Shown: one piece after another, positions 45,201 to 57,099 of the stretch | Layout of the letters: the number at the start of each line of letters is the position of its first letter | How positions within the stretch are numbered: position 1 is the first letter of the stretch | Assembly: GCA_023101885.1 (NCBI GenBank) | Contig: JALPQD010000358.1 | Location: forward strand, 992,001-1,056,000 | Reading direction: 5' to 3' | Source: Typhlomys cinereus | Taxonomy: Eukaryota > Chordata > Mammalia > Rodentia > Platacanthomyidae | Length of the DNA: 64,000 nt | Position numbers and translations under genes: made by a program | The notes under the pieces: generated by a model | The model's input: the letters and a program-made list of their open reading frames with translations, nothing else | Told to the model about the DNA's origin: nothing | The model's database searches: none

Positions 45201-46437
45201 CTTTCTTGTCTTATGGCTTCAGCAACACTTCAATTGAATAGAAGTGGTGAGAGTGGACAGCCTTGTCTAGTTCCTGATTGAAGTGGGAATGCTTCCAATT
45301 GTTCCCCATTGAGCATAATCCTTGCTGTGGGCTTGTTGTATACAGCTTTTATTATATTGATAAAGGTTCCTTCCATTCCTACTGTCTCTAGCGTTTTGAT
45401 CATAAAAGGCTGTTGGATCTGGTCAAAGGCTTTTTCTGCATCTATCAAGAATATCATGTGGTCTTGGACTTTGGACTGGTTTACATGATGAATTACATTT
45501 ATTGATTTGCGTATGTTGAACCAACCTTGTGTGCCGGGGATGAAGCCTACTTGGTCCCTGTGAATGATCTTTTTGATATGTTTTTGAATCCGATTTGCTA
45601 AGTCTTTGTTGAGAATCTTTGCGTCTGTGTTCATCAGGTTGACATTTTTGCTCATTCAATACTAGAAGTATGTCTCTCCAAGCTCTTCTTGCTTTTACTG
45701 TTTCGACTGAGAAGTCATTTGTTATTTTACTAGGTTTACCTTTAAAAGTGACTTGTTTTTTTCTCCCTTGAAGCTCTCAGCACCAGTTCTTTATCTTGAA
45801 TGTGGAGTGTTTTGACTATTATTTGCCGTGGTGAGCTTCTGTTTTGGTCATATCTGTTTGGGGTGCGGAATGCCTCTTGTATATGGATGGGCCTCTCTTT
45901 TTTTAGATGAGGAAAGTTTTCCTTGATGATCGTTTGAAAAATTTTCTCAGGGGTGGTATTTTGAGATTCTTGCTCTGGTATTCCATGAATACGCATGTTA
46001 GGCTTCTTCAGGTTGTCCCATATCTCCTGGATATTTCTCTCAAGTATCTTTTTGGCTTTAACAATTTCTTCCATTGAGCTGGTTAATACTCCCACTTTAT
46101 CTTCAAGGTCTGAAATTCTGTTTTCTGCTTCGTTAGTTCTGCTGATAAGACTCTCTGTGGAGTTCTGGGTTGAAGATAACTTGTCTTTTAGCTCAGTTTT
46201 AAACTCTGCTTGAGTTTGTTTTAACTGCTCTATGCCAGTTTTTGTTTCTTGCACTGTTTTTCTCAACTCCTCCAAGTGTCTGTTGTGTTCTTCTTCAAAG
46301 CGATTGATTTGATTATTCAATTCCTCCTGGATTTCCTCTTTCATAATATTGAACATGGTAATGATCATATTTTGAAAGTCGTTATCCTGGATCAGGCTTT
46401 CATGGTCATTTTCCGTGGGTTTGTTCTGGTTGGAGTC
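42287..46437 (-). mobile_element. L1, antisense, 5'-truncated, with large internal ORF2/ORF1 deletion
   Basis: 3' UTR with pyrimidine-rich block (42340-42450), ORF2 C-terminus (minus 43207-43422 with YTMEYYSAIK; 43553-43768), an inserted SINE (43864-44170), connection region (minus 44585-44953) and RT palm (minus 45230-45655, including the RQGCPLSP motif). At about 45656 the text jumps to the ORF1 C-terminal domain, continuing with RNA-binding and coiled-coil regions (minus 45742-46461). The endonuclease and RT N-terminus are missing. No clear target-site duplication was found. Confidence 0.85.
43864..44170 (-). mobile_element. B2-type SINE inserted in L1, with 16-bp target-site duplication
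   Basis: ACAATCTCTTTATCTG occurs at 43848-43863 and 44171-44186, splitting L1 ORF2. The SINE is a young-type antisense copy with intact reversed head CCACCTCTCCAGCCC. A clean record of a later insertion. Confidence 0.95.
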
Positions 46438-47534
46438 TAACCAGAATAGAAATGTAAGCATGTACTAAGATGAAAAAAACTGAAGAGTGGCTACAATTTT
46501 GTTATTTTGAAATACAAAGCATACATACTTGTTAGATAGACATACAGGGTGTTTCCTATAGACAAGGACTTATAATTTATTGGCAATATGACTTTGTCTT
46601 ATGTAAAGCATGTTAAAGAGGAATAAAACTCTATAAAAGGATATATTCAGACAACACATAGAAACACACTATAGCTATACAGCACAGATAACAAGATAAC
46701 CATGAAAACATTGAAGTAACAACAAACATTTGTTTTTATATTTTGAAGAATAAGTATATATTAACATAAGGGTTTAAAAGGAGTTAACCCAGAAAACATT
46801 TGTCATGTATGATCCCTTTTGAAGAAGATTTAGTGTGATCTTATTGGTGCTACTCTGTGTGTGTGTTTCCTTCTTTAGTGGTAGCCCTAAAGGGCAGAGC
46901 AACAAGGCATGTTACTCACTTGGTAGAAAAGAATCAGCAAAGCTTTACAATGAACAAATCAAAAAAAAAAAAAAAAAAAAAGGTGGATGTCGTTTTGATG
47001 GGACTTTAAATTAGCAAAACATCATTTATCCAAGAGATGAAATAAATGAAGGCATGTAGTTGTAAGAGACCTGAAAATCCTTAATGTGAATTCTGAGAAG
47101 ATTTAAAATTAAAATTCAAGGAGTGAAGTGAGGGAAAACAGAAATAAGAGAAGCAAAGTAAAACAAACAAAAACACCAATGCAAAATAAAACGATTTGAA
47201 AGCAGGTGAGAGGCATAGACAAACCAAGTTTTAGAATGAGAGCAGGAGAGGTAAGACAGAAGAGAAAAGAGAAAGAACTCAAAGTAGTCCCAGCTTTATC
47301 AGCAGTGTTGGGCATCTCTCAAACACCGTGAAAAAGCCAAAGCCAAAAGAGCCAGAGAACTCAAATCCTTAAGCCAGGAGTCCCTGGGTTGAGGTGGAGT
47401 TTAGTCCTGCACTGGAGTGAACCAACCAGAATGACAGCAGGCCAGGCAGTTTCCTGAAAGACACCCAGTGAGTAGGGAATGGGAAAGGCTCACCCATGAG
47501 AGCAAGGAGGTTGGGATGAGAAAGAGGAGGTGGG
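46438..47534. other. Intergenic, mostly unrecognised; poly(A) run
   Basis: Around 46486 the text TTTTGTTATTTTGAAATACA recurs in diverged form near 56390, suggesting a shared repeat. An A-run sits at about 46962-46982. 47480-47520 (CTCACCCATGAGAGCAAGGA) recurs near 48648 and 48869, so parts belong to an LTR-type repeat. No gene seen. Confidence 0.4.
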
Positions 47535-47925
47535 GGTTGTCACAGTTAGGCACAGGTATCAACTTGACAGTTGAGGGTTTGAGCTCTGGGCACATTTGTA
47601 AAGAATAAATGGCTGAGTTAGGCCCAGAGCAAACCTGCAGGAGATTTGTTTAGCTGATGGGGAAGGTCCAGACTATGGTGGGTGGGATTAGGCCCTGGAA
47701 TAAATCACAGAGAGCTGGTTATTAGAGAGTTGGCATCTTTCTGTATACTTGGCTGGACATGCTGGTCTGGCAAGTAAGGATCATCCTTCTCTCAGTTATG
47801 TCGAGATGGTGTGGCCAGTTCCCTGGTATTGGCATATGATCTCCCGTCAAGCTGGACTAAGAACTTTAACCAGTAATAAGAGAAAATAAACACCTTGTTC
47901 CCTTATGCCATTTGATGTCATTTAT
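47535..47925 (+). mobile_element. Rodent DNA-transposon-like repeat (URR1-like), sense
   Basis: The same family as 15490-15850 in opposite orientation. It begins near CAGGTATCAACTTGACAGTT and ends near AAATAAACACCTTGTTCCCT. Family name tentative. Confidence 0.5.
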
Positions 47926-47956
47926 CAGCAACCATGCAGGCTGACTGCAACAGGGG

Positions 47957-47985
47957 CAAAGAGAAAGAGAGAGAGAGAGAGAGGA
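47957..47985 (+). repeat. (GA)n simple repeat
   Basis: GAGAAAGAGAGAGAGAGAGA run. Confidence 0.8.
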
Positions 47986-48026
47986 AAAAAATGCATGGAA
48001 AGCTCAGGCTATGGGGGTGTCCATGA

Positions 48027-48625
48027 TGTTAGGTCCAATTTCTCCCCAAAGACCACCCAAGACACGTATGCAAAAGCAAGAGCATTTATTCAATCTAGCA
48101 TGCTGGGGTCCACCATAGGACAAATAAAATGGTGACCACAAACAAAGGAAGCTCTCAAGTTATATAGCCCTATAGGGAAGCTCTTCTCATGGTATGCCGT
48201 TTCCCTGAGATGACTGGCTCAAGTGTAGTAACATTCTCACAGTAAGTATGGTCACATTCTCTCGGTATGTCGTCTCCCTGAGATGATTGGCTCAAATAGT
48301 CACGTGCATATTTGGAGAAACGCTATTAATCCCACCCACTGGTATGTGCGGAATGTGTGTACATGCAGAAATGGCCTTTTACCCTGAATGGTTGGCTCCA
48401 GCCAAAGGACTTATATGGTTCGTCCCTGGTGAGTTTGGGTGGAGCCTGGGAGCCTGGGAGGCTGGGAGGAGCCTGGGAGGCTGGGTGGAGCCTGCCTTGG
48501 CAGTAAGGCTAGTCCTAAACGTGATGCCTTCAATGGCGGAGGGGGGGAAGAAGATGACTTTGCAACTCAAAGTGAGCCAGGACCAAAACTGGCCAAGAGG
48601 GAAACAGGAAGCTGCCAGAACACAC
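48027..48625 (-). mobile_element. Probable ERV LTR, antisense
   Basis: The plus strand starts TGTTAGGTCCAATTTCTCCC. On the minus strand this is a U5-like end preceded by AATAAATGCTCTTGCTTTTG, a typical LTR poly(A) signal and R region. A U3-like part follows to about 48625, including a 32-bp direct repeat (48191-48222 and 48264-48295, GGTATGCCGTTTCCCTGAGA in the first copy). The outer U3 end and a target-site duplication were not resolved. Confidence 0.55.
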
Positions 48626-48683
48626 TTAGAAGGGAATCAGGGAAGGCTGCTCATGAAAGCAAAGAGGGCAGGGGTGGAGATTT

Positions 48684-48735
48684 TATATATATGTGTGTGT
48701 GTGTGTGTCTGTGTGTGTGTATATATATAAAATGA
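48684..48735 (+). repeat. (TA)n/(TG)n alternating purine-pyrimidine tract
   Basis: TATATATATGTGTGTGTGTG, then one interrupting CT and TGTGTGTGTATATATATA. Confidence 0.85.
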
Positions 48736-49015
48736 GAGAGAGAGGAGGAGGAGGAGGAGGTGGAACCTCAGTGTGTCTCTAGCAAGCGCAGACCAAGGAG
48801 GCGGAGAGGGACAAGGGAATCTGACAGGGCATGGATTTGTCCTAGAAGAGCAGGGAGTGGGACAGTTCACCCATGAAAGCAAAGAGGAGACAAGGAGGTG
48901 GACAGAGAGAGAGACAGAGAGACAAAGACAGAGACAGAGAAATAGAAAAAGAGACATGGAGACAGAAATAAAGAGATGGAGAGAAAGAGTAAAGAAATTT
49001 GAGAAATATAAAGTA
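48736..49015 (+). repeat. Purine-rich simple-repeat region
   Basis: GAGAGAGAGAGGAGGAGGAG, then GAGACAGAGA-type units at about 48900-48990. Confidence 0.8.
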
Positions 49016-49224
49016 TAATGTTTTTGTATAATAAACATCTTTTTATTAAATAGGAAAATTTGTTAATGAAATTTTATAAAGACCACATCTAAATGAAAGA
49101 AAATCATGAATTTTCCATTCTAGTTATGGCTGATTCATTCCCTGAACATGAATCTTCTTTTTCCTGTATTAATTATATAAACCGAGTTGTAATCTGTCCA
49201 CAGAAATTAGTAAAAGGAGAACAA

Positions 49225-49612
49225 TTGAGAAACCTGAAAAAAAAAAAAAAAAAAAACACTCCTGTAAACAAGCTGACCCTGAGAACATACTATTCCTGGA
49301 AAATCCACAGAAAGGCCCAACTAAGTAACTAAGGAGGGAGACTTGCACAAACAAGGCCATTAAAAAGAAACCCAGATGCCTAAATGTCTTAGGTAAAGGA
49401 CTGAGGAGGGCCTGCACAAACAAGACCTTAGGGGTCCAGATGTCCAGGTGACCAGATAAGGAACTGAGTCAACAAAACTCCTGGTTACTATGTCACAACC
49501 TGTGATGACAAAACAAAAATGTAACTTGTAATCAATAAAGGACTCTGTGTTATTGCATCAGTGGTTGACTTCAGTGTGTTTCTTTGGGATTTTTTAACTT
49601 CAGGCATAACAC
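49225..49612 (+). mobile_element. Probable ERV LTR, sense
   Basis: A purine-rich AGTAAAAGGAGAAC block precedes it. It contains a long A-run (about 49239-49258), two diverged copies of a roughly 65-bp unit (GACTTGCACAAACAAGGCCA and GGCCTGCACAAACAAGACCT), AATCAATAAAGGACTCTGTG as poly(A) signal, and ends GGCATAACA. Boundaries approximate. Confidence 0.5.
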
Positions 49613-50327
49613 AATGTCAAATAATCAGTTACCTTTTGTTGTCTTTATTTTTATCCATTATGACATTTGACTTTTATCTGTTTTTATCATAGTAGAAACA
49701 GTGAAAAAGTTATGCTTTGTTTAAAAAAAATTAGTCAATTTTTACCCAAATAAAGTGAAAAAGCAATAAAATGTCAATGGACATTTTTCAAAGTCTTTTG
49801 CCAAGTAGAACAGACATAGGAAGCAATGACACTTCTAGACCATGGTAGGAATCAGATATTTTGTAGAAAATGACAAATTGTAAGAAAACATATGAGTGAA
49901 CTTTTAAGAAGTAACTAAAGATAAAGTTCTGAATTGAATGCCAGGAAAGAAATAAAATAAGCCAAATAAAGTCAGAAGGAGAAATAGGAATGATAAAAAC
50001 ACAGGAATTAGAAGAGCAGAAGCCAGCTCCTTCCTGGAAGTCAGGCTCAGCAGGGGATGTGGGCTTCTATTTTCATTTATTGGTGTTTGGGAAATGCGGG
50101 AGCAGACTGGTGCTCAGCAATGTTCAACCTCTACTCCTCAGGGTGGGAAGCCAGAAGACAACTGGATTTAGAAACTAGAAATGTTTTGTAATGTAAACAT
50201 CATCAAGATAGGCTTAAAGGGCCCCAAATAGCAACAACGGAAATAACATAGGTAGTTAGTGTTTTAAAGAGAAAATTACTCCTGAGATGTAAAAAGGTTC
50301 CAGGACATAGCAATCAGAAAAGGAAAC
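49613..50327. other. Unrecognised, possibly ERV internal
   Basis: A-rich; it lies between two LTR-like blocks of the same orientation. No coding frame seen. Confidence 0.3.
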
Positions 50328-50760
50328 TGTAGGAGACAAATATAAAAGGGAGAATATTAAAAAGGGAATTCTTAAGCCTGAAAAAATTGCTGGCAGGAAA
50401 TAAAAATGTCCACTCTCATTCTCTGCAATTCCCTGCTGGAATGCCATTTAGCCAGAGAGTCTGCAAGAAGCCTGCAGTGCCCAGATGGCCTGCAAGAAGC
50501 CTGCACGCTGCTAAACTACTTTGCTCGTGCCAAAGAGTCAACTGGTGGATCTCACCAAGGGGGGGGCGCTTGCAACCTCCTTTGTCCCTTGTGTATAAAA
50601 ACTCTGTGAAGATATAATTCAGGTGTGCACAAACATCACCCCGCCCATGTCCGTAAGCCCTGGTACCAGTTTCTCTCTCTCTCTTTCTATTGAAGCCTCT
50701 GTTATTAATTTTAACTTTTGGTTTATGGTGGATCTTTGGATGACCCCCAAATCTATAACA
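50328..50760 (+). mobile_element. ERV LTR, sense (pair member A)
   Basis: A purine-rich AGAAAAGGAAAC precedes TGTAGGAGAC. It contains GTGTATAAAAACTCTG (TATA-like) at about 50589 and GCCCTGGTACCAGTTTCTCT plus a short (CT)n, and ends TGACCCCCAAATCTATAACA. Its reverse complement matches 52909-53354 along most of its length, so both are the same LTR family in opposite orientation. Confidence 0.75.
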
Positions 50761-52908
50761 GAATCATATGGCATTTAATTCATAAAATTAGCTAAGTCCG
50801 GTGCAGAAAACAGTAAAACAAAAGTGAAATATAAAAGACTTATAAAAATGAAGGCTAGTTTCATTTGTAAGAAGAGATCAAAAATAACAAAATATTTAGG
50901 ACACAGTTTAAATCAGATGTTTAGAAAAGAAGTGGGAAGAATTGTAAGTTGGCAAGTTAACAAAAAAGGTAGACAAACAATTACCTCCGGAATTAATTGT
51001 AGCAGAAGAGACACTGGATAGATAAATATTTGTATAAAGGAAAAAGAGTACTTTTTATATGAGGTTTTTAAAGTCTGTATGAAAAAACAAAGTGTAGGAT
51101 GATTTTGTAAAGAATTTTGTGGAAGGCCCCTGAGAAAAATAGTTTAACTGTTTTGGGAGGCCAGTAGACCTCCAAAAGAAGCAGCTCTGATTAGCTAGCA
51201 TGAGGAGTCTAGAGCCTGTCCCCTGCCTACCTGAGGTGAGGACCAGAACTTGCAGGAATGCGACCTATCAGGGTGGGGCAGGCAGTGAGCATGTTTTGGG
51301 GTGGGGGAAGAAAGGGGGGGCTGAGAATCCTCATCCCTCCCTCCCTGCTCCACCTCAAGATATCCTGCCAGTCACACCCGTTGGGTGTGTTCCCCAGGCC
51401 ATAGTTTTCCCTAGAGGTGCCTCCCTTAGGCTGTGCCTGCCAGGCAATTTAGAATAGGGGAGGACCATGGTAATCTGACTATAATTAAAACAAAGCATCT
51501 AGAAGGCCTAGGGCAGGGGCGGTGCTCTTGCTCTAAGTGACTGGAAGTGTTGAGATGTCTTAGTGTGCCATTTAAAGAAAGAGAAAAAAAGCAGAGAAAG
51601 AGAGATAGAAAGAGAGAGAGAGAAAGAGGACCAGATGGTTGTGGTGGAGAAGCCAGGAAGAGTTGGTCAGATGTCAGAGTAGAGGGTGGAGTTGGTTCAG
51701 GAGGGTTCTGATCTAGGCAAGGACTCAAGAGCCTATAAAGTATAAGAATGCACAGCACTGTTAACTTGATGGAAGTTTAACTGAAATTTCAGAACCACTG
51801 GCCCAATGAAGGAGAGGAGAAAGAGAAAAGGAAATAGAGGGCAGTAAGAAGGGAATGGAGGGTTTTATACCCTCAAGGGTGGTGGGTGGGCTGAAGGGTA
51901 GGGACGGGAGGTGACATCTAGGACCTGACCCACCCTGGAGGTGTGGTTGGCAACAGTCTTTGATCTTGTATTTGCTAAAAGTTCCTCTGGGATGGCAGCA
52001 GCCATCAAGCTGGAGCCAGGAATCCTAACAGGTCCTAATAACAAAATCATAAACTTCCTGTGTCTCCATTCACACCCTCCCCACATACATGCACATATTA
52101 GATGTTAAGCATGTTAAACACAAAATGACTGGAGCTGTCATGTACCCTCCCCCCCTCCCCCCCCACCGCTCCCACCTATGTATGTGTTCAAAGAATCTTT
52201 CCCAGTTCCCTGTCTACTTAGATAAGGCAGCTCCATCCTCCACAGGACAGCTCCACAGCCCCCACTCTGTCTGCAACTTCCCCACAGCCTCGGTCCATCT
52301 GCAATTTCGATAAACTGGCATATTTTCCCAAGGACTTTTTCACCACTCTGGGGTAAGCCTCCCTTCCCATCCCAGTACTTTTCTAGCTACAAGCCTCAGC
52401 CCTATAAAATCATTCCCAAAACTTAGCTTTGGTGCTGCCTTTCTCTGATCCAGAGACAGCCATCCTATTTGCTTGTTAACAAAATCTCTTGTGTGTATAC
52501 AGGCTGATTTTGGGTGTGTCTCTGCATTTCTGGTTTTCCCAAGAGCCCCCACATTGAAGCCTTGACTTGGATCAGGTGTTTGCTCCCCAATATCAGCCTC
52601 TGTGTGCACTTTCTGGAACACTTGGTGCTTGTGGCTTCCACACAGATCCTGGGCAATTGGTGAGTTTCTCCTTCATCTGTTCCAAACAACCTCCCTGGGT
52701 TGAAGGGAGAGGCCGTTGTTGATAGTTCAGCACCCCTCTGGTTGCCTTTAGGGTGTGGAGCAACCCCCCACCACAACCACCATGGTGGTCTCCCTGGAAC
52801 AGATCTCCCTTGGGTCAGAAACATTCATCCTGGCTTGATCTGGGAACATGAGCTCCTTTAATTTACTGGAGTTCTTTTCTGGTCCTGGTTCTGATCTGTA
52901 CTTTGTAC
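50761..52908. other. Region between two inverted LTRs, no gene recognised
   Basis: Contains A-rich DNA (50770-51100), GC-richer non-coding DNA (51150-51450), a (GA)-rich block (51580-51630), and a pyrimidine-rich segment with C-runs (52145-52170). Neither LTR is followed by a recognisable primer-binding site. The segment looks like fused retroelement debris, but I cannot assign it. Confidence 0.35.
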
Positions 52909-52975
52909 TGTTATGGATTTGGGGGTCATCCAAAGATCCACCATAAACCAAAAGTTAAAATTAATAACTGAGAGG

Positions 52976-53018
<43 letters not shown>

Positions 53019-53354
53019 GTACCAGGGCTTACACACACAGGCAGGGTGATGTGTGTGCAGCCCCAAATTACATTTTTACACAGATTTTATATACAAGAGA
53101 CAAAGGAGGTTATAAACAGCCCTCCCCCGCTTGAGTGCAGATCCATTAGTTGACTCCTTGGTGCCAGCAAAGTAGTTTAGCAGGCTTCTTGCAGACCCTC
53201 TGACCAAATGGATCTGCAGGCTTTTTGCAGGTCCTCTGGCCAAATGACATTCCAGAGGGGAATGGTAGGGGAGTGTGAATTTTTATTTCCTGCCAGCAAT
53301 TTCTCAGGCTTAAGAATTTCTTTTTAAGATTTCCCCTTTTATGTTCCTCCCCCA
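52909..53354 (-). mobile_element. ERV LTR, antisense (pair member B)
   Basis: The plus strand begins TGTTATGGATTTGGGGGTCA, the reverse of the end of LTR A. It contains an expanded (GA)n at about 52983-53014 where LTR A has a short (CT)n. On the minus strand it is preceded by a purine-rich AACGGGGGAATTGGGGGAGG, a good polypurine tract, so it behaves as the 3' LTR of an antisense element lying at higher coordinates. Confidence 0.75.
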
Positions 53355-54413
53355 ATTCCCCCGTTTTCCTGTGCATTAATGGACAAATCTTTGTCTTAAT
53401 CATAAGCACTTCTTTATATTGAGATCTGAACACCATCATTTTGTTGGATCCCAGGCGGGAATTAATGTACCTGATTAAAGTGTTAAGCAAAGGCCTCTAT
53501 TTAGGTGTGTGTGTGGGATCTTTTCCTAAGCAAGGGCTGGCTCACATTGGGCCCCAACCCAGTTGATTTGGGGCCCAGGTGGAGTTAAAGATCAAGCTGT
53601 TAGATGTGGAGAGCTCATCTCCATATCCTTTTATAGGGAAGTTGGCCATCTTATTTCTGGGAGGATTGGAGTCAGTTCCTCAGCAGGGACTTTTTAAAGA
53701 TCTTTCAAGACTTTGGAGACTGTCCCAGCATGGGCTATTTTAGACCTATTTTACCCCTTAACCTTTCGAGGACCAAGACTGCTCAAGGGACTAGGGGCAA
53801 TGACCACTCAGACTACTTCCTGCTGAGTTGGGGGGAAGGAAGTGTGAGCAGTCAATGATCTTCATCTAAGAGATGCTGGGATGGTCCAGAGGTCCCCGTA
53901 TTTGAAGCTTTATGGCTATTAATCTGGAAGAGACAAAACAGATAAGTTAAACCTGCAAGATCTAAACATAAGGATTAAACCTTTGTAGTTAGGAAGGCAG
54001 ATGGTATAAGCTGAAGGAGCTTAGAAGTTTTATTGTGATTACAGGCAAGAGTTAGTAAAGAAAACCCATTATCTTGCCTGAAGCAGTTACTACTTTATCT
54101 GGTGTGAAAGTAAAGAGCAGCAGGTAATCTGCCCACTGGAGGAGACCATTTTGTTTTTATTTTTATTTTCTGGCAGTTGTAAATCTCCAGAGTCACATTT
54201 TAAAACCTTTTTAAGGGGCTGGAGAGATGGCTCAGGGATTAAGCATCTGCCTTGCAGGCGGAAGGTCCTGAGTTTGGTCCTAGATCCCATGTATAAATGT
54301 CCGGTAGCGGCCTGTGCTTCTGGTCCTGGTAGAGCCTAGCCTGTGAATCCTGGGGCGGAGCAAACAAGGAGGAGGTAGAGGCGGTCCATGTGGCTCCCGA
54401 ATTTGCCCGTGGT

Positions 54414-54467
<54 letters not shown>

Positions 54468-56400
54468 TGAATAAATAATAATAAAAAAAAAAAAACCTTT
54501 TTAAAACAATGTGAACTGTCTCAATCTTTGGACAGAACAATCTAAATTAATCCTTCTCTCCTTTTTGGGTTTTTAAAAGCATGACACAAGTCTTTTTGGG
54601 ACTAAAGTGATGTAAAAGAATACATGCAGGGGACATTGTGTTCTGACATGGAAAGTTTTGTAGGTTTCTGAGCATTATCTTGTCTTTAGAGTAGAAGCAC
54701 TCCTCTGATCTAAATGAAAAGCCAGCTTTGACTTGCTAACGGAGTTAGTCTGTTTAATACAAGGAATCTTGTTCTCTGCTTTTCCTGGTTTAGCTCTTTA
54801 AATTTGTCATTGCATTTTCCTCTGTCAAACACTGAGTTTAATTTTAAGCAAGTTTTAAGACAAGGACAAAACTTTAGTAAACTTTTTGTCAACATATGTC
54901 TCTGATTTTAATTTTATAGTACAACCGTCTTTCTTTGGGCCTCCAAACTGTAGGCATTCTGTTATATGCTGTCTGGATTCATCATTTTCTGAAATCTATG
55001 ATCTCTTCCCTCTAGCATCTTTGGTGCATCTAAAACCAGAACCAAGTGGATGGCTTTATAACAGTGCTAAAATATTTTATTAAGTGTAAACCTAGAATAT
55101 TCAGGCATTTAGGCATGGAAACAAAGGAGTATCTAAAAATGATACAATTAAGTATGTAAAGAATCTCAATAGTTACCTTGTAAGTGATTGGTGAAACTGT
55201 CCTGACCCTAAACATTTTAGTAAAATCAAAGGTTGACAAAACCTAGGAAGGAAGTTGAGCACTAAAATTTTGTGCTCCCTTGTCTATTAACAGAGGCTTC
55301 CATTTGCATGTAAACCCAAGGTTCTCATGAGATGCTCAACTTGGCATTTTGGGATTTCTTTCACATTAGTGCAAACTCTTTTTCCCATCATATCTAATTT
55401 TTTCAATCTTATCAAAAACTAACATCCCACAAACCTTTACAACATACTTTAACATATTTTTAAGTAATCAACTCATAAACCTCCTGTATATACTTTAACT
55501 TTCTAAGTAACATGTCTCATCTCATAAACCTTCTCCCAAACCTTCTGTACATACTCTAATTTTCTAAGTAACATACATATTTCCTTTACATCTTCTTTTT
55601 TTTTACTTGATAGTTTCCTGCTGTTTTTGCATTAGATATCTTTCAAGAAATATCTTTTAAAGGAGGCGATAACAGTAGACCTCATCTTTAAAAGAAATTG
55701 AGTTGAGTATGATTTGGCAATTTTGAAAGAAAAGTTAATATGAACTTTTAAGTAGATATTAAGACATTATTAAATACAGAATGAACAAGCAGCACATGGT
55801 TCTTGGAACTCTGTAAGCACAGTATATAAAATAGCATCTATAATTAGGCACATGGCAATAGTAACATTTATATATCATTATGTCTGAATTAAGCTGCAAG
55901 GTTGTACCAGAACACAGAGTACACACGGGAACATGGAATTAGAAAGCTGATTTGTCTCTAAGAAAGGGAGCTTATACATACCAGGAGAAGGAAGAAATGC
56001 CAATGAATTTCTCAAAAACTAGTTTTTGTTCTGGGTGCTAGATATGTTGGTATAAGACTCCATAAAAGAAGTTGGAGGAATGAATAAGTTTATAGTGGCT
56101 TTGTTATTCTGGGAACACATGGAAAAACAAATATTTAAAGGAATTACAAAAGTGATGTTATCAGATCCTTGGTAAGAGCACATTATCACCTTTTCTGAAG
56201 CTCCATCAAAGTCAAGATCAAACAAGATAGAGTATTTTAGTCAGCATGTACTTAGGCCTTTTAATGTTATCAGAACGGTTCATTTTAAAGTGTGTATATG
56301 CATTTTAGTTGAGCATGTCAAATAATAAACAGTCAAAAACCAAAATAGAATATAAGTGCACAATAAGAATAAAAATTGAAATGGCCACAGCTTTGTTATT
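53355..56400 (-). mobile_element. Retroelement-like internal sequence, antisense; left arm of a diverged inverted repeat
   Basis: Many blocks recur as reverse complement at 58380-61060: AAGTTGGCCATCTTATTTCT against AGATAAGATAGCCAACTT, GGAGTCAGTTCCTCAGCA against TGCTGAGGAACTGACTT, and GCTTCCATTTGCATGTAAAC against TTTAGATGCAAATGGAAGC. With the adjoining LTR B it looks like the 3' part of an antisense LTR element. No readable gag, pol or env frame was found. A young SINE lies inside at 54215-54491. Confidence 0.6.
54215..54491 (+). mobile_element. B2-type SINE, young type, with 13-bp target-site duplication
   Basis: AAAACCTTTTTAA at 54202-54214 and 54492-54504 flank a copy with head GGGGCTGGAGAGATGGCTCA, a perfect (AC) run of about 24 units near 54417-54464, and a TGAATAAATAATAATAAAAA tail. 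Confidence 0.92.
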
Positions 56401-57099
56401 TTGAAACACAAAACATACATATTACACAAAATCCAGGTAACAAGCAAGCCAAAACATTTTTTAAAGTAACTTATAATGAGATCATCACAGACAAAACAAC
56501 AAAGAACAACAGAACATACAGTTCTTCTGGTCCCTCCAGTACAGGGGAAGGGAGCAGAGACTTTCTTTTTCTTGATTGCTTAGAAACTTGAATAGAGGTG
56601 TTATTGCCCAAATTAAGAGAGAGAGAGAGGATTCTTTTCTCAATTCTTCCCAAATTAAGAACGGTGCCACCACAAACAATACAAACAGAACAGACATAAC
56701 AAGAAACACTTTTCTGGTACCAGATGGTAATGCCCTGTAAGATCGCTATTGGCCAGGAGACATTCTAGACAGGACAAGCAAGTTCCAAGCAAATGGATAA
56801 ATCTTAACTTTTGCATTACCCAAGCTCAAGCTAAACAAAACCAGTGAGGCCCAGGAGTTTCCTACTGGTTCTCCAAGCAGAGCTCTGAAACATCCTCCAG
56901 CTTCTCCCCCTTGAGCTTACCAAGCATGTGCACACCCAAATGTGGGGGCTGTAATTCGGAGTGCCACAGGTTCTCGGGGAAGACCTGTCTCAAAGCCCTG
57001 AAATTTTCAAGTGGTGCCTCTCCCAAGGGTGCCTCTTCCTGCTTGCCTTTTGCTTGATCAACAAGCCTCCCACCAAGTTTGAACAAAGACAACAAAGGA
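56401..57099. other. Unrecognised, between ERV pieces
   Basis: No gene or named repeat. 56595-56630 has a (GA)-rich stretch. Confidence 0.35.

Noticed and set aside
48287..48735. 147-codon + strand frame starting near 48287
   Set aside because: It lies in the putative LTR and ends in a CA/TG repeat; no domain and codon content typical of LTR sequence.
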